Assembly: GCF_000021965.1 (NCBI RefSeq)
Contig: NC_011832.1
Location: 2,025,242-2,089,241, forward strand
Length of the DNA stretch: 64,000 nt
Reading direction: 5' to 3'
DNA from: Methanosphaerula palustris E1-9c
GTDB lineage: Archaea; Halobacteriota; Methanomicrobia; Methanomicrobiales; Methanospirillaceae
Part shown: positions 1-8,044 of the stretch, in pieces
How the letters are laid out: each line of letters starts with the position of its first letter
Position numbering within the stretch: the stretch's first letter is position 1
The notes under the pieces: generated by a model
The model's database searches: none
Seen by the model: only the letters and a program-made list of their open reading frames with translations
What the model was told of the DNA's origin: nothing
Made by a program: the position numbers and the translations under genes

Positions 1-217
1 GCTGTCATCGACGATGTCACCCCGTGGAGAGGTAGCGATGATCGTCGCTCTGATCGGGCTGAATGCCGGTATCATCGACCAGGGCATCTATGTTGTCCTC
101 GTGATCATGAGTCTGCTGACGACGGTGATCACGCCCATCATCTATCGGAACTGGTTCTACCGGGGAGAATACGGCACCTATGACGCCAGTGGAGCCTGCA
201 TCGATGCAGGGGAGTGA
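1..217 (+). CDS. Cation/proton antiporter, C-terminal end (partial)
   Basis: The reading frame is open from base 2 and stops at 217, so only the last ~71 residues are visible; the 5' part lies outside the window. A PRGE motif is followed by a hydrophobic stretch, a Gly-Ile-Ile-Asp loop, a second hydrophobic helix and a Thr-Pro-Ile-Ile end, which is the pattern of the last two membrane helices of Kef/Na+-H+ exchanger (CPA) proteins. The role would be Na+ or K+ exchange for protons across the cytoplasmic membrane. It sits 116 bp upstream of a P-type cation ATPase on the same strand, so both may serve ion homeostasis. The ion cannot be told from this fragment. Confidence 0.75.
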   Translation, partial: LSSTMSPRGEVAMIVALIGLNAGIIDQGIYVVLVIMSLLTTVITPIIYRNWFYRGEYGTYDASGACIDAGE

Positions 218-332
218 ACCGTGGGGCGATCGGGGCGCCGCCAGGTGAACTGGAATCAAAGAGAAGGTATCGTATCCGGCGGCCCCTGGAGCACGCGATC
301 CATGAGCCCCTGCCCGGTCCGCGAGGCCGAAG

Positions 333-3068
333 GTGATGGAGATACCTTCATATTTCATTGGATTCAGTATCTGGCCTATGTGGGGGAGGCAGGCAGTACT
401 GGAGACGATCGCGTGGCATGTGTTCGACCGGACCACGCTCCTCGAACGGCTCAGGTCGAACGCCGCAGGCCTGAGCGACGAGGAAGCGGCCCGCCGACGG
501 CAACGGTTCGGGCCGAACCGGCTCCCTGAGCGAGCTCCGCCGTCACTCCTCCTTCTCATCTTCAACCAGTTCAAGAGCCCCCTGATCTACATCCTCCTGA
601 TCGCGGCCGGCATCTCCCTGGCGGTTGGGGACGCCACGGACACTGTCTTCATCCTGATCGTGGTGCTGGTGAACACGGCCGTTGGGACCATCCAGGAATG
701 GAAGGCCGAACAGAGCGCCCATGCGCTCCGCAGCCTGCTGACAACCAGTTCGACGATCCTTCGTTCGGGAAGAACCGAAGAGGTACCGGCCGAGGATCTG
801 GTCCCCGGCGATGTCGTCCTCCTCGAATCAGGCCGGCGTCTCCCCGCGGATCTCAGGCTCCTCGAGGCCCAGAACCTCTGGATCGACGAGTCCCTACTGA
901 CGGGCGAGTCGGTCGCGGTCGAGAAGGGGACCGGGGAGGGACTCCCCCCCGAGACCCCGGTCGCCGACCGGTGGACCATGGCCTTCGCCGGCAGCACGGT
1001 CACGTCCGGGCGGACCGCCGGGATCGTTGTGGCCACAGCCGGATATACACAGATGGGCCAGATCGCGACCTCCATCGCCCAGGTCGAAGGTGCGAAACCG
1101 CCCCTCGTGCTCAGGATGGAACAGTTCTCTCAGAAGATCATCATCGCCGTCGTCGGCGCCGGCGCCCTCCTCGGCGCGATCGCGTACGTTCGGGGCATGC
1201 CCCTCGTCGAGGTCGTCTTCTTCGTTGTGGCCCTCGCGGTCTCTGCCATCCCCGAGGGGCTGCCGGTCGCGCTCACAGTCGTGCTCTCGATCGCTGCCTC
1301 ACGCATGGCACGGCGGAATGTGATCGTCCGGCGGATGACCGCGGTCGAGAGCCTCGGGAGCTGCACCTGCATCGCGAGCGACAAGACCGGGACTCTCACC
1401 GTCAATGAGCAGACCCTCGCGAGAATCTGGCTCCCGACCGGCTCGCTCCACCCTGTGACCGGCACCGGGTACACGGGCGAGGGAATGGTCGAGGGCGCCC
1501 CGGGGGAGGAGGACCTCCTCGTCCGGTTCGGGATCGCCGCGATCCTCGCGAACGAGGCCGATCTCGAACAGGCCAACGGTCGTTGGCGGAACCATGGCGA
1601 CTCGATCGACATCGCGTTTCTCGCCATCGGATACAAACTCGGGCTCGATCCTGCGGTCGTCCGGGCGTCGACACCCATCATCCACCGGATCCCCTACGAG
1701 TCCGAGCGACGGTACGCCGCGGCCATGGTAGAGACGAACGGCGAACGGCGGATGGTCGTGAAAGGTGCCCTTGAGAACCTCCTGCCCCACTGCACCGCGA
1801 TGGCGACGCCACATGGTCCGGTCCCCCTCGACCGTCGCCTGGTCGAGCAGGCCGCCGGATCGCTCTCGACCGGGGGGTTCCGGGTACTCGCCGTCGCCGA
1901 GGGCGAGGTCACAGGGGACTGGGAAGCTGGCCTCCCCCCGCTCGTCTTCCTCGGGCTCGCCGGGTTCATCGACCCCATAAGACCGGACGCGGCCGACGCG
2001 ATAGCAGAGTGCCAGGAGGCCGGGATCCGAGTCGTGATGGTGACCGGCGATCACCCGGCCACGGCGCTCGCGATCGCCCGGGCCCTTGGTATCGCCGAGA
2101 AGGACGAGGAGGTGGCGACCGGCACCGACCTCGAAGCGCTCGGCTCGATCGAGGTGCCGGCCTATCTCGACCGGGTCGGGTCGGCAACGGTCTTCGCCCG
2201 GGTCGCCCCGCTTCAGAAGCTTGCGATCGTCGAGGCGCTGCTCAAACTCGGCCATTTCGTGGCCGTGACCGGCGACGGGGTCAACGACGCCCCGGCCCTT
2301 CGACGGGCGAACATCGGGGTCGCGATGGGCTCGGGGACGGACATAGCAAAGGACACAGCCTCGATGATCGTGGTCGACGACCGGTTCAGTTCGATCGTCG
2401 CCGGGATCGAGGAAGGGCGGTTCGCCTACGATAACGTCCGGAAGGTCACCTATCTCCTGGTCTCGACCGGGGCGGCCGAGGTGTTTCTCTTCCTCCTCTC
2501 CACCATCGCCGTCCTTCCCCTCCCCCTCACCGCGATCCAGATCCTCTGGCTCAACCTCGTCACCAACGGGATCCAGCACGTCGGCCTTGCCTTCGAGCCG
2601 GGCGAAACCGGGGCGATGCAGCGACCGCCACGACCGCCTGAGCAGGGGCTCTTCGATCGGTTAATGCTCGAAGAGACCCTGATCGCCGCCGCGACCATGA
2701 GTATGGCCGGGTTCGCGGTCTGGGCCTGGCTGCTTGGAACGGGAATGGACGAGGGCCCGGCCCGAACCCTGCTCCTCGTCCTCTTCGTGCTCTTCGAGAA
2801 CTTCCAGGTCTTCAACGCCCGGTCCGAGACGATGTCCGCGTTCCGTATCCCGCCCTCCCGCAACCCCTTCCTGGTCCTCACGGTGATCGGGGCCGCGCTG
2901 GTCAATGCCGCGGCGATGTATACACCCGTGCTGGCCGGGGTTCTCCGGATCGATCCGATCAGCCCGGCGGCCTGGGGGGTGCTGATCGCGATCGCAGCCT
3001 TGATCCTGGTCGTGATGGAGGTGTACAAGCGGCTCCGCCACCCGACCGGCGGGCTGCCGGCATCATGA
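333..3068 (+). CDS. P2-type cation-transporting ATPase
   Basis: Full-length (911 aa) P-type ATPase. Visible motifs are an N-terminal cation-ATPase domain, the actuator TGES (190-193), the helix-4 PEGLP motif (307-311), the phosphorylated Asp350 in DKTGT, and GDGVNDAP from 647. The helix-6 signature reads LNLVTNG, so Asn745 stands where SERCA-type Ca2+ pumps have an Asp; helix-5 Glu716 is kept. That argues against a canonical two-site Ca2+ pump, and Na+ or another cation is possible. The start is uncertain: GTG 333 is followed at once by ATG 336, and ATG 378 lies closer to the family consensus (ETIAWH). Downstream of the antiporter end; a transmembrane ion pump of the cytoplasmic membrane. Confidence 0.93.
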   Translation: MMEIPSYFIGFSIWPMWGRQAVLETIAWHVFDRTTLLERLRSNAAGLSDEEAARRRQRFGPNRLPERAPPSLLLLIFNQFKSPLIYILLIAAGISLAVGDATDTVFILIVVLVNTAVGTIQEWKAEQSAHALRSLLTTSSTILRSGRTEEVPAEDLVPGDVVLLESGRRLPADLRLLEAQNLWIDESLLTGESVAVEKGTGEGLPPETPVADRWTMAFAGSTVTSGRTAGIVVATAGYTQMGQIATSIAQVEGAKPPLVLRMEQFSQKIIIAVVGAGALLGAIAYVRGMPLVEVVFFVVALAVSAIPEGLPVALTVVLSIAASRMARRNVIVRRMTAVESLGSCTCIASDKTGTLTVNEQTLARIWLPTGSLHPVTGTGYTGEGMVEGAPGEEDLLVRFGIAAILANEADLEQANGRWRNHGDSIDIAFLAIGYKLGLDPAVVRASTPIIHRIPYESERRYAAAMVETNGERRMVVKGALENLLPHCTAMATPHGPVPLDRRLVEQAAGSLSTGGFRVLAVAEGEVTGDWEAGLPPLVFLGLAGFIDPIRPDAADAIAECQEAGIRVVMVTGDHPATALAIARALGIAEKDEEVATGTDLEALGSIEVPAYLDRVGSATVFARVAPLQKLAIVEALLKLGHFVAVTGDGVNDAPALRRANIGVAMGSGTDIAKDTASMIVVDDRFSSIVAGIEEGRFAYDNVRKVTYLLVSTGAAEVFLFLLSTIAVLPLPLTAIQILWLNLVTNGIQHVGLAFEPGETGAMQRPPRPPEQGLFDRLMLEETLIAAATMSMAGFAVWAWLLGTGMDEGPARTLLLVLFVLFENFQVFNARSETMSAFRIPPSRNPFLVLTVIGAALVNAAAMYTPVLAGVLRIDPISPAAWGVLIAIAALILVVMEVYKRLRHPTGGLPAS

Positions 3069-3169
3069 CCGGCATGCGAACCTGCGAGCCGGGCGTCAGC
3101 GGTCAGCACCCCGATTCTCGATCTGCCGATCATCGGTAGACGCAACAGAACCGGTTCCCGAAGAATTCC

Positions 3170-3175
3170 TTTATA
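3170..3175 (+). promoter_or_regulatory. TATA box for the DUF2115 gene at 3220
   Basis: TTTATA lies about 26 nt before a likely transcription start near 3198. A GAGAGG ribosome-binding sequence follows at 3203-3208. This arrangement favours ATG 3220 over GTG 3211 as the start codon. Confidence 0.5.
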
Positions 3176-3219
3176 CCAATCGTCGCCGAGAGATCTTCAC
3201 CTGAGAGGCAGTGCGTGGT

Positions 3220-3894
3220 ATGACCATCCATCGATTTCCGTTCCTGAATAAGACCAGAAGAGATACCCCAGCGGCCGGGATGATCCGGGAGGAGTGCGAT
3301 CTTCTCGCCGGCCCGGCCACGAGAGGCGAACTCGGCACCGCCCTGGCCGCGATCGTGCTGCTGTACACCCCCGCCGACATCAGGCAGATGCAGAGGAACT
3401 TCAAGACGAAGATCAGGGATATCGACGAGGATTACCGGGAACCGCTCTATCTGAAGGTGACCGAGCACCTCCTCGGCACCTACCAGCAGATCCGGCTCCT
3501 CTCCCAGCAGGGGGCGTTCTCGCGGATGGACATCCCCGTCAGCCCGGAGAACAGCCGGTACTGGGCGATGGTCGCCGCCGCATGCAGCGCCCGGGCAGAA
3601 GAGAAGGGCCCGCGACTGGCGTTCCTCAACTACCTGCTCGCCGGCTTCTGCATCTTCGTCCTCGATGAACCCGCCCACCCGGTCGGCACGCCCTTCCCGG
3701 GCGGCGACACCGTCGAATGCGAAGACGGGATCTACTACTGCCCGGTCAGGGAGAAGTCCAGCGAGATCGATGCAGGGTTCTGCGGGTTCTGCCCTGCCCT
3801 GCAGACGCCCGAGGCCGGCTACATCTCGCGGGGGGCGAGCGAGCACCGGAAGCAGGCCTACATCGACCATTACTTCCACAACTACAACGGGTGA
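3220..3894 (+). CDS. DUF2115 (UPF0305) family protein, copy 1
   Basis: A 224-aa protein of the methanogen DUF2115/UPF0305 family, function unknown. The family signature is in the C-terminal half: a hydrophobic stretch ending FIFVLDEP, then HPVGTPFPGG, then YYCPVREK, then a Cys pair (GFCGFCPA). The Cys-containing tail may bind metal or be redox active, which is inference. A second, diverged family member lies at 15727-16362 on the other strand. ATG 3220 was preferred over the upstream GTG because of RBS spacing and the TATA box. Monocistronic by appearance; the next gene has its own promoter. Confidence 0.88.
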   Translation: MTIHRFPFLNKTRRDTPAAGMIREECDLLAGPATRGELGTALAAIVLLYTPADIRQMQRNFKTKIRDIDEDYREPLYLKVTEHLLGTYQQIRLLSQQGAFSRMDIPVSPENSRYWAMVAAACSARAEEKGPRLAFLNYLLAGFCIFVLDEPAHPVGTPFPGGDTVECEDGIYYCPVREKSSEIDAGFCGFCPALQTPEAGYISRGASEHRKQAYIDHYFHNYNG

Positions 3895-3938
3895 ACGCGG
3901 GGCCGGACCGGGCAGACCGGAACGGTTCTACCAGAACG

Positions 3939-3946
3939 GTTATTCA
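3939..3946 (+). promoter_or_regulatory. TATA-like element for the iminopeptidase/ABC ATPase operon
   Basis: GTTATTCA is centred about 26 nt upstream of ATG 3969, with no clear ribosome-binding sequence between. The transcript is therefore probably leaderless. Confidence 0.35.
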
Positions 3947-3968
3947 TCCGCGAACACAATTTTGAAAT

Positions 3969-4886
3969 ATGCACACCGGGCCAGGGACTGATGAGAACAG
4001 AGAGCAGCGTGACGAGGAAGGGTTCATCCAGACCCCGGATGGAAAGGTCTGGTACCGGATCGTCGGTGGGGGATCCGCTGGAATACCACTGCTGGTCCTG
4101 CACGGCGGCCCGGGGTTTCCGCATGACTATCTGGAACCGCTCGAGGCCCTGGCAGACGAGCGGCCGGTGATCTTCTACGACCAGCTCGGCTGCGGCCGGT
4201 CCGACCGGCCGGACGACCCGTCCCTCTGGACGATCGAGCGGTATGTCGACGAGGTGGCGGCGGTCAGGGAGGCGCTCGGGCTGAAGGCGGTCCACCTGCT
4301 CGGGCAGTCGTGGGGGACGATGCTGGCGGTGGCCTACCTGGTCCGGGAAGGGCCGACCGGGATCGTCAGTGCAGTCCTCTCTGCCCCCTATATCAGCACA
4401 CCACGCTGGATCGCCGACCAGCGGGCATACCTCGCAGCGATGACCGAGTCAGTGCAGGAGGCGGTCAGGGTCCACGAGGCTTCAGGAGACTTTGCTGCGC
4501 CAGCCTATCAAGAGGCGATGACGGCCTACTACCAGGAGCATCTCTGCCGCCTCGAAACACGGCCAGATTGTCTGCAACGGAGTATGGACGGTAGCAGTGC
4601 AGCGATCTACGCACAGATGTGGGGGCCGAGCGAGTTCACCGTGACCGGGACACTCCGGACAGCAGACCTGACCGACCGCCTGCCCTCGCTGACGATCCCG
4701 GTCCTCTATACCTGCGGGGAGTTCGATGAGGCGACGCCGGCTACCACCCGGTTCTATCAGGAGCTGACCCCCGATGCCGGGATGATCGTCTTGGCCGGCG
4801 CCTCGCATCAGCACCATCTGGAAGAGCCGGAGCAGTTCCTCGCCGCGGTCCGCCGGTTCCTGGCTGCCGCTGAAGAGCGGCGATGA
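3969..4886 (+). CDS. pip: Proline iminopeptidase-type alpha/beta hydrolase
   Basis: A 305-aa alpha/beta hydrolase of the proline iminopeptidase (peptidase S33) family, which removes N-terminal proline or other residues from short peptides in the cytoplasm. It has the oxyanion HGGPG motif (45-49), the nucleophile elbow GQSWG with Ser114, the acid Asp253 in GEFDE, and His280 in GASHQ. No signal peptide is visible. Archaeal relatives (tricorn factor F1 type) finish peptides released by the proteasome or tricorn. Its stop overlaps the start of the next gene (ATGA at 4883-4886), so the two are co-translated. Substrate range is not readable from sequence. Confidence 0.88.
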   Translation: MHTGPGTDENREQRDEEGFIQTPDGKVWYRIVGGGSAGIPLLVLHGGPGFPHDYLEPLEALADERPVIFYDQLGCGRSDRPDDPSLWTIERYVDEVAAVREALGLKAVHLLGQSWGTMLAVAYLVREGPTGIVSAVLSAPYISTPRWIADQRAYLAAMTESVQEAVRVHEASGDFAAPAYQEAMTAYYQEHLCRLETRPDCLQRSMDGSSAAIYAQMWGPSEFTVTGTLRTADLTDRLPSLTIPVLYTCGEFDEATPATTRFYQELTPDAGMIVLAGASHQHHLEEPEQFLAAVRRFLAAAEERR

Positions 4887-6253
4887 CCACCTGGCAGCAG
4901 ATCCTCCCGACCCTGCTCGAAAACCTGGACCTGAAGGGGGCGGCGATCGACCGGCGACGGGTGACCTGGGGGACCACCGCTTACCTGGTGCCGGCCTTCG
5001 ACCGCTCGGCCCTCCAGTTCTCGCTCCCGGTGCTCATTCCCCGCATACTCACCGATGAACTCCCGCTCGACCCCCGGGGGGTGGACGGGGCGGTCGCCTG
5101 TCTGATCGAGCAGTGCAAAACGAAGGCACGGAACCAGCCAGATCCTGGACTCGACCCGTTGACCGGGAAAGGAACACAGTTCCCGCAAAGGTATCAGGCG
5201 ATCACCGAGCCGTACTCGCTGATACACTCCCCTGCCCTGATCGGGGAGGGGCTCTGGAAGGCGGGGAGCCAGAACTATGCCGACGCCGACGGCATTCACC
5301 TGACCCTGACCGGGGCTCTCCGATACGGCCTGCCGGATGAACCCGGCGAACAACGGCGGGTCGTCGAGGAGCTCGCGGCCCTGATCCAGGGAGTCGCCGG
5401 GGCCGTCGACCGGGTGCCGCTCCGCCTCCTCGAACGGGAATGGATCAACGCCCTCGATCAGCGGCTCCTCCGGGACCAGCTGCCGGCGCTGGGGCTCGTC
5501 TCGTTCATCGGCGACGGGACCCGGCCGGCCCGGCAGTGTACCGACGCCCGCTGCTTCTTCCGGGTCGCCGGGATCAAGGCCGGGGTCCATGTCCCGTTCA
5601 CCTGCCCGCCGAAACTGGGCCCAGTCGAAGTGGAACTGCCGGCCAGCCACCAGGTGATCGCCGGCCTCGGGGTCAGGGAGCGGGAGGTACTGGCGATCAT
5701 CGGGTCCAACGGACAGGGGAAGTCGACCATGCTCCAGGCCGTGATCGCCGGTGTCGACGATCACCAGCTCGGTGACGGCCGGGAGCATGTGATCACAAGA
5801 ACCGAGCCCGCCATCGCCGAGGCCGGGTCGACCGAGTTGCGAGGGACCGACCTGAGCCTCTTCTTTCGAGCCCTCCCTCCCGGGATGAGTGGGACACCGG
5901 AGGCCGCGTTCGGCCAGGGAAGCGGCTCGATGGGGATGGCCTCGCAGATCCAGCAGGCGATCGCCGGGGAGGCACCCCTGCTCGTCTTCGATGAGGATCG
6001 ATCGGCTGCCAACCTGCTGGTGCCAGGCTGCCTCTCGGGTTCAAAGGTCCGGGTGCTCTCGACCCTGCTCGCCGAGGAGCGGGAACTCCTGGGGGTGACG
6101 GCACTTGTCTTCACGGCCGGAACCCTCGACATCCTGGTCGCCCAGGCGGACCGGATCCTGGTGCTGGACGGTCACCAGGCGACGGCGATCGAGCGAGCCG
6201 CCTATCGCAAACGGTTGAAAGATTATCTCTCGATGGTGCTGGAAACGCTCTGA
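4883..6253 (+). CDS. ABC-class ATPase (PF09818-like)
   Basis: A 456-aa predicted ATPase of the ABC class, soluble and not a transporter. A poorly characterised N-terminal half (to ~250) precedes a nucleotide-binding core with Walker A GSNGQGKST (274-282) and Walker B LLVFDED with Asp370-Glu371. The family (PF09818 type) is usually longer, near 550-570 aa, so this is a short version. Function in the family is unknown; RNA- or nucleotide-related roles have been guessed. It overlaps the iminopeptidase by 4 nt, implying coupled expression. A copy of its last codons plus the downstream promoter recurs at 7969-8044, as part of the neighbouring tandem duplication. Confidence 0.82.
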   Translation: MTTWQQILPTLLENLDLKGAAIDRRRVTWGTTAYLVPAFDRSALQFSLPVLIPRILTDELPLDPRGVDGAVACLIEQCKTKARNQPDPGLDPLTGKGTQFPQRYQAITEPYSLIHSPALIGEGLWKAGSQNYADADGIHLTLTGALRYGLPDEPGEQRRVVEELAALIQGVAGAVDRVPLRLLEREWINALDQRLLRDQLPALGLVSFIGDGTRPARQCTDARCFFRVAGIKAGVHVPFTCPPKLGPVEVELPASHQVIAGLGVREREVLAIIGSNGQGKSTMLQAVIAGVDDHQLGDGREHVITRTEPAIAEAGSTELRGTDLSLFFRALPPGMSGTPEAAFGQGSGSMGMASQIQQAIAGEAPLLVFDEDRSAANLLVPGCLSGSKVRVLSTLLAEERELLGVTALVFTAGTLDILVAQADRILVLDGHQATAIERAAYRKRLKDYLSMVLETL

Positions 6254-6267
6254 AACAATTCAGCTCC

Positions 6268-6275
6268 TTTTAGAA
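6268..6275 (+). promoter_or_regulatory. TATA-like element of solute-binding protein copy 1
   Basis: TTTTAGAA sits 35 nt before ATG 6303. The same element occurs at 8011-8018, 34 nt before copy 2, inside a duplicated upstream segment. Confidence 0.4.
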
Positions 6276-6302
6276 ACCCCAACACCATTCCATTAACGAA
6301 CA

Positions 6303-7775
6303 ATGATGAAGCGTGGATGGTATATGGTTGCAGGCGCCCTGCTCGTCGTTCTGATGATCGGAGCCGGGTGCACGACAGTAAAGAACGAAACCGGAGATAA
6401 ACTGGTCTTCTACACCGATCAGTATCCTCCCTTCAGTAGCCAGGAGAACGGCACGCCAACCGGGATCATGGTCGACATGCTGAACTCGACGATGACAGAG
6501 ATGGGCAGGGGGCCGGCCGACATCAAGGTCACCTGCTGGACCAGTGCCTATCAGACTGTCCTCTCCACCCAAAATACGGTGCTCTTTTCGACCACACGCA
6601 CCTCTGATCGTGAGCAGCTCTTCAAGTGGGCCGGCCCGGTCCTGACCGATAAGGTGGTGGCCTTCTCCTACCGCGAACGACCGGTCGTGGTGAACAGCAC
6701 CGCCGATCTGAAACGCTACCGGATCGGAGCGGAGGAGAACGACGCAGTCATCGGGAACCTCCTTTCCCTCGGGGTTCCGAAGGAGCAGATCGTGACCGCT
6801 CCAGACCCCCAGACCATGATCAGGCAGGTCCAGAACGGCTCGACCGACCTCTTCGCCTATGGAGAGGAAGCCGGTAACTACTGGATCGCACAGTCCGGGA
6901 CCAGTTCAGGCCTCTTCTCAACAGTCGTCACCATCAGGGAGGACCCGGTCTATTACGCGTTCAACCGGAACACCTCGGACCAGACCGTCCAGGCCTTCCA
7001 GCAGGCCCTCAACCGGTCTATCCAGTCCGATCTCGACCGGGTTCTCGATGCAAATCTGCCCGAGCGTAGCCTCGCCCGGCTCAATTATCTGACTGAAGAG
7101 TCCCGGCCGTACAACTTCGTGGCGAACGGGACCGTGCAGGGGATCTCGGTCGATCTCCTCAACGCGACGCTCTCCCGGCTCGGTGTCCCGGCGAATGCCA
7201 CATCAGTCAGGATCGTCCCCTGGAATGAGGGGTATACAGATACACTGACGAAGAACGATACGGTCCTCTTCGCGACCGCCCGAAACCCTGAACGTGAGAA
7301 CCTCTTCCTGTGGGCAGGACCGATCGGGCGGCACGATTATGTTCTCTTTGCGGACAGGACCAGAAATATCTCGATCTCGACCGATGCCGACCTCGCCCGG
7401 TACCGGATCGGAGCCGTCACTGGTGACGTCGGAGTCAAGTACCTGGCCGACCATGGTGTCCCAAAAGATCGGCTGGTGCTCGATGCCAATGCAACAACAG
7501 GGGTTCAGCGACTCGCCTCCGGAGAGATCGACCTCTTCGCCGATTCCATGGAGCCCAACCAGACGGAACTGAACAGCACGGTCGCGAATTCGGAACGGTT
7601 CCAGAATGTATACACCATCGGGGGGAGCGAACTCTACTATGCATTCAACCGGAATGTCTCGCCAGAGCTGGTCAGGGCCTTCCAGCGGGGGCTCGATAGC
7701 GTGAAGAACGAGAAGGATACGAGCGGGGTCTCGGACTACGAACGGATCATGGAAAAGTACGCAGGGGTCAGGTGA
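6303..7775 (+). CDS. Tandem-domain family 3 solute-binding lipoprotein (truncated copy)
   Basis: A 490-aa exported protein. A basic N-terminus and hydrophobic core lead to a lipobox-like IGAGC with Cys23, so it is probably lipid-anchored outside the membrane. Two successive SBP family 3 (amino-acid-binding-like) domains follow, about 32-255 and 265-490, each starting with an LxFYTxxYPP/ARPYNF strand and a QGIxVDLL segment and ending with YYAFNRN. No ABC permease genes are nearby, so it may sense rather than import. It is about 142 residues shorter than its neighbour at 8045 because a 31-bp difference shifts the frame into a TGA right after GVR; the lost Cache tail survives as debris downstream. 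Confidence 0.85.
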   Translation: MMKRGWYMVAGALLVVLMIGAGCTTVKNETGDKLVFYTDQYPPFSSQENGTPTGIMVDMLNSTMTEMGRGPADIKVTCWTSAYQTVLSTQNTVLFSTTRTSDREQLFKWAGPVLTDKVVAFSYRERPVVVNSTADLKRYRIGAEENDAVIGNLLSLGVPKEQIVTAPDPQTMIRQVQNGSTDLFAYGEEAGNYWIAQSGTSSGLFSTVVTIREDPVYYAFNRNTSDQTVQAFQQALNRSIQSDLDRVLDANLPERSLARLNYLTEESRPYNFVANGTVQGISVDLLNATLSRLGVPANATSVRIVPWNEGYTDTLTKNDTVLFATARNPERENLFLWAGPIGRHDYVLFADRTRNISISTDADLARYRIGAVTGDVGVKYLADHGVPKDRLVLDANATTGVQRLASGEIDLFADSMEPNQTELNSTVANSERFQNVYTIGGSELYYAFNRNVSPELVRAFQRGLDSVKNEKDTSGVSDYERIMEKYAGVR

Positions 7776-7996
7776 CCGCACCCGTCGACCAGGCCGGAAC
7801 CGACCCTGCCGGTAACCCGACCGACTTCAACTTCTTCACCAGGATGACCATCTCCTGGTTTGCAGATGGGTGCCACAAACGGGACAACGTGGTCTGGCGC
7901 CGGCACCTTCAGATGATGCCCGGCCAGAATCCACTGGGAGGATTGTCAGGGACCAAACGATCCACCTGTCTCTCGAAGGTGCTCGAAGCGCTCTGA
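7776..7996 (+). pseudogene. Decayed Cache-domain tail plus copied end of the ABC ATPase gene
   Basis: An open stretch (frame beginning GTG 7772) encodes fragments matching the Cache domain of the gene at 8045: VTAPVDQ...TDPAGN against VTALINR...TDLAGD, then PTDFNFF and RDNVV against PTDFNLF and RDYVV. About 240 bp of the domain centre is missing. From 7969 the sequence instead matches the last codons of the ABC ATPase gene and its stop (GGTGCT..GAA.CGCTCTGA). It is thus a composite relic, not a working gene. No ribosome-binding site precedes it. Confidence 0.75.
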
Positions 7997-8010
7997 AACA
8001 ATTTCGCTAC

Positions 8011-8018
8011 TTTTAGAA
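8011..8018 (+). promoter_or_regulatory. TATA-like element of solute-binding protein copy 2
   Basis: TTTTAGAA lies 34 nt before ATG 8045, in a segment (7969-8044) that repeats 6226-6302, including the CATTAACGAACA stretch just before the start. Confidence 0.4.
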
Positions 8019-8044
8019 GCCCCCGCATCATTTCATTAACGAAC

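Noticed and set aside
1299-2579. Long open frame (426 codons) opposite the P-type ATPase
   Set aside because: It is a shadow of a GC-rich gene: no ribosome-binding site, low-complexity acidic/Arg-rich translation, and the sense strand has all P-type ATPase motifs.
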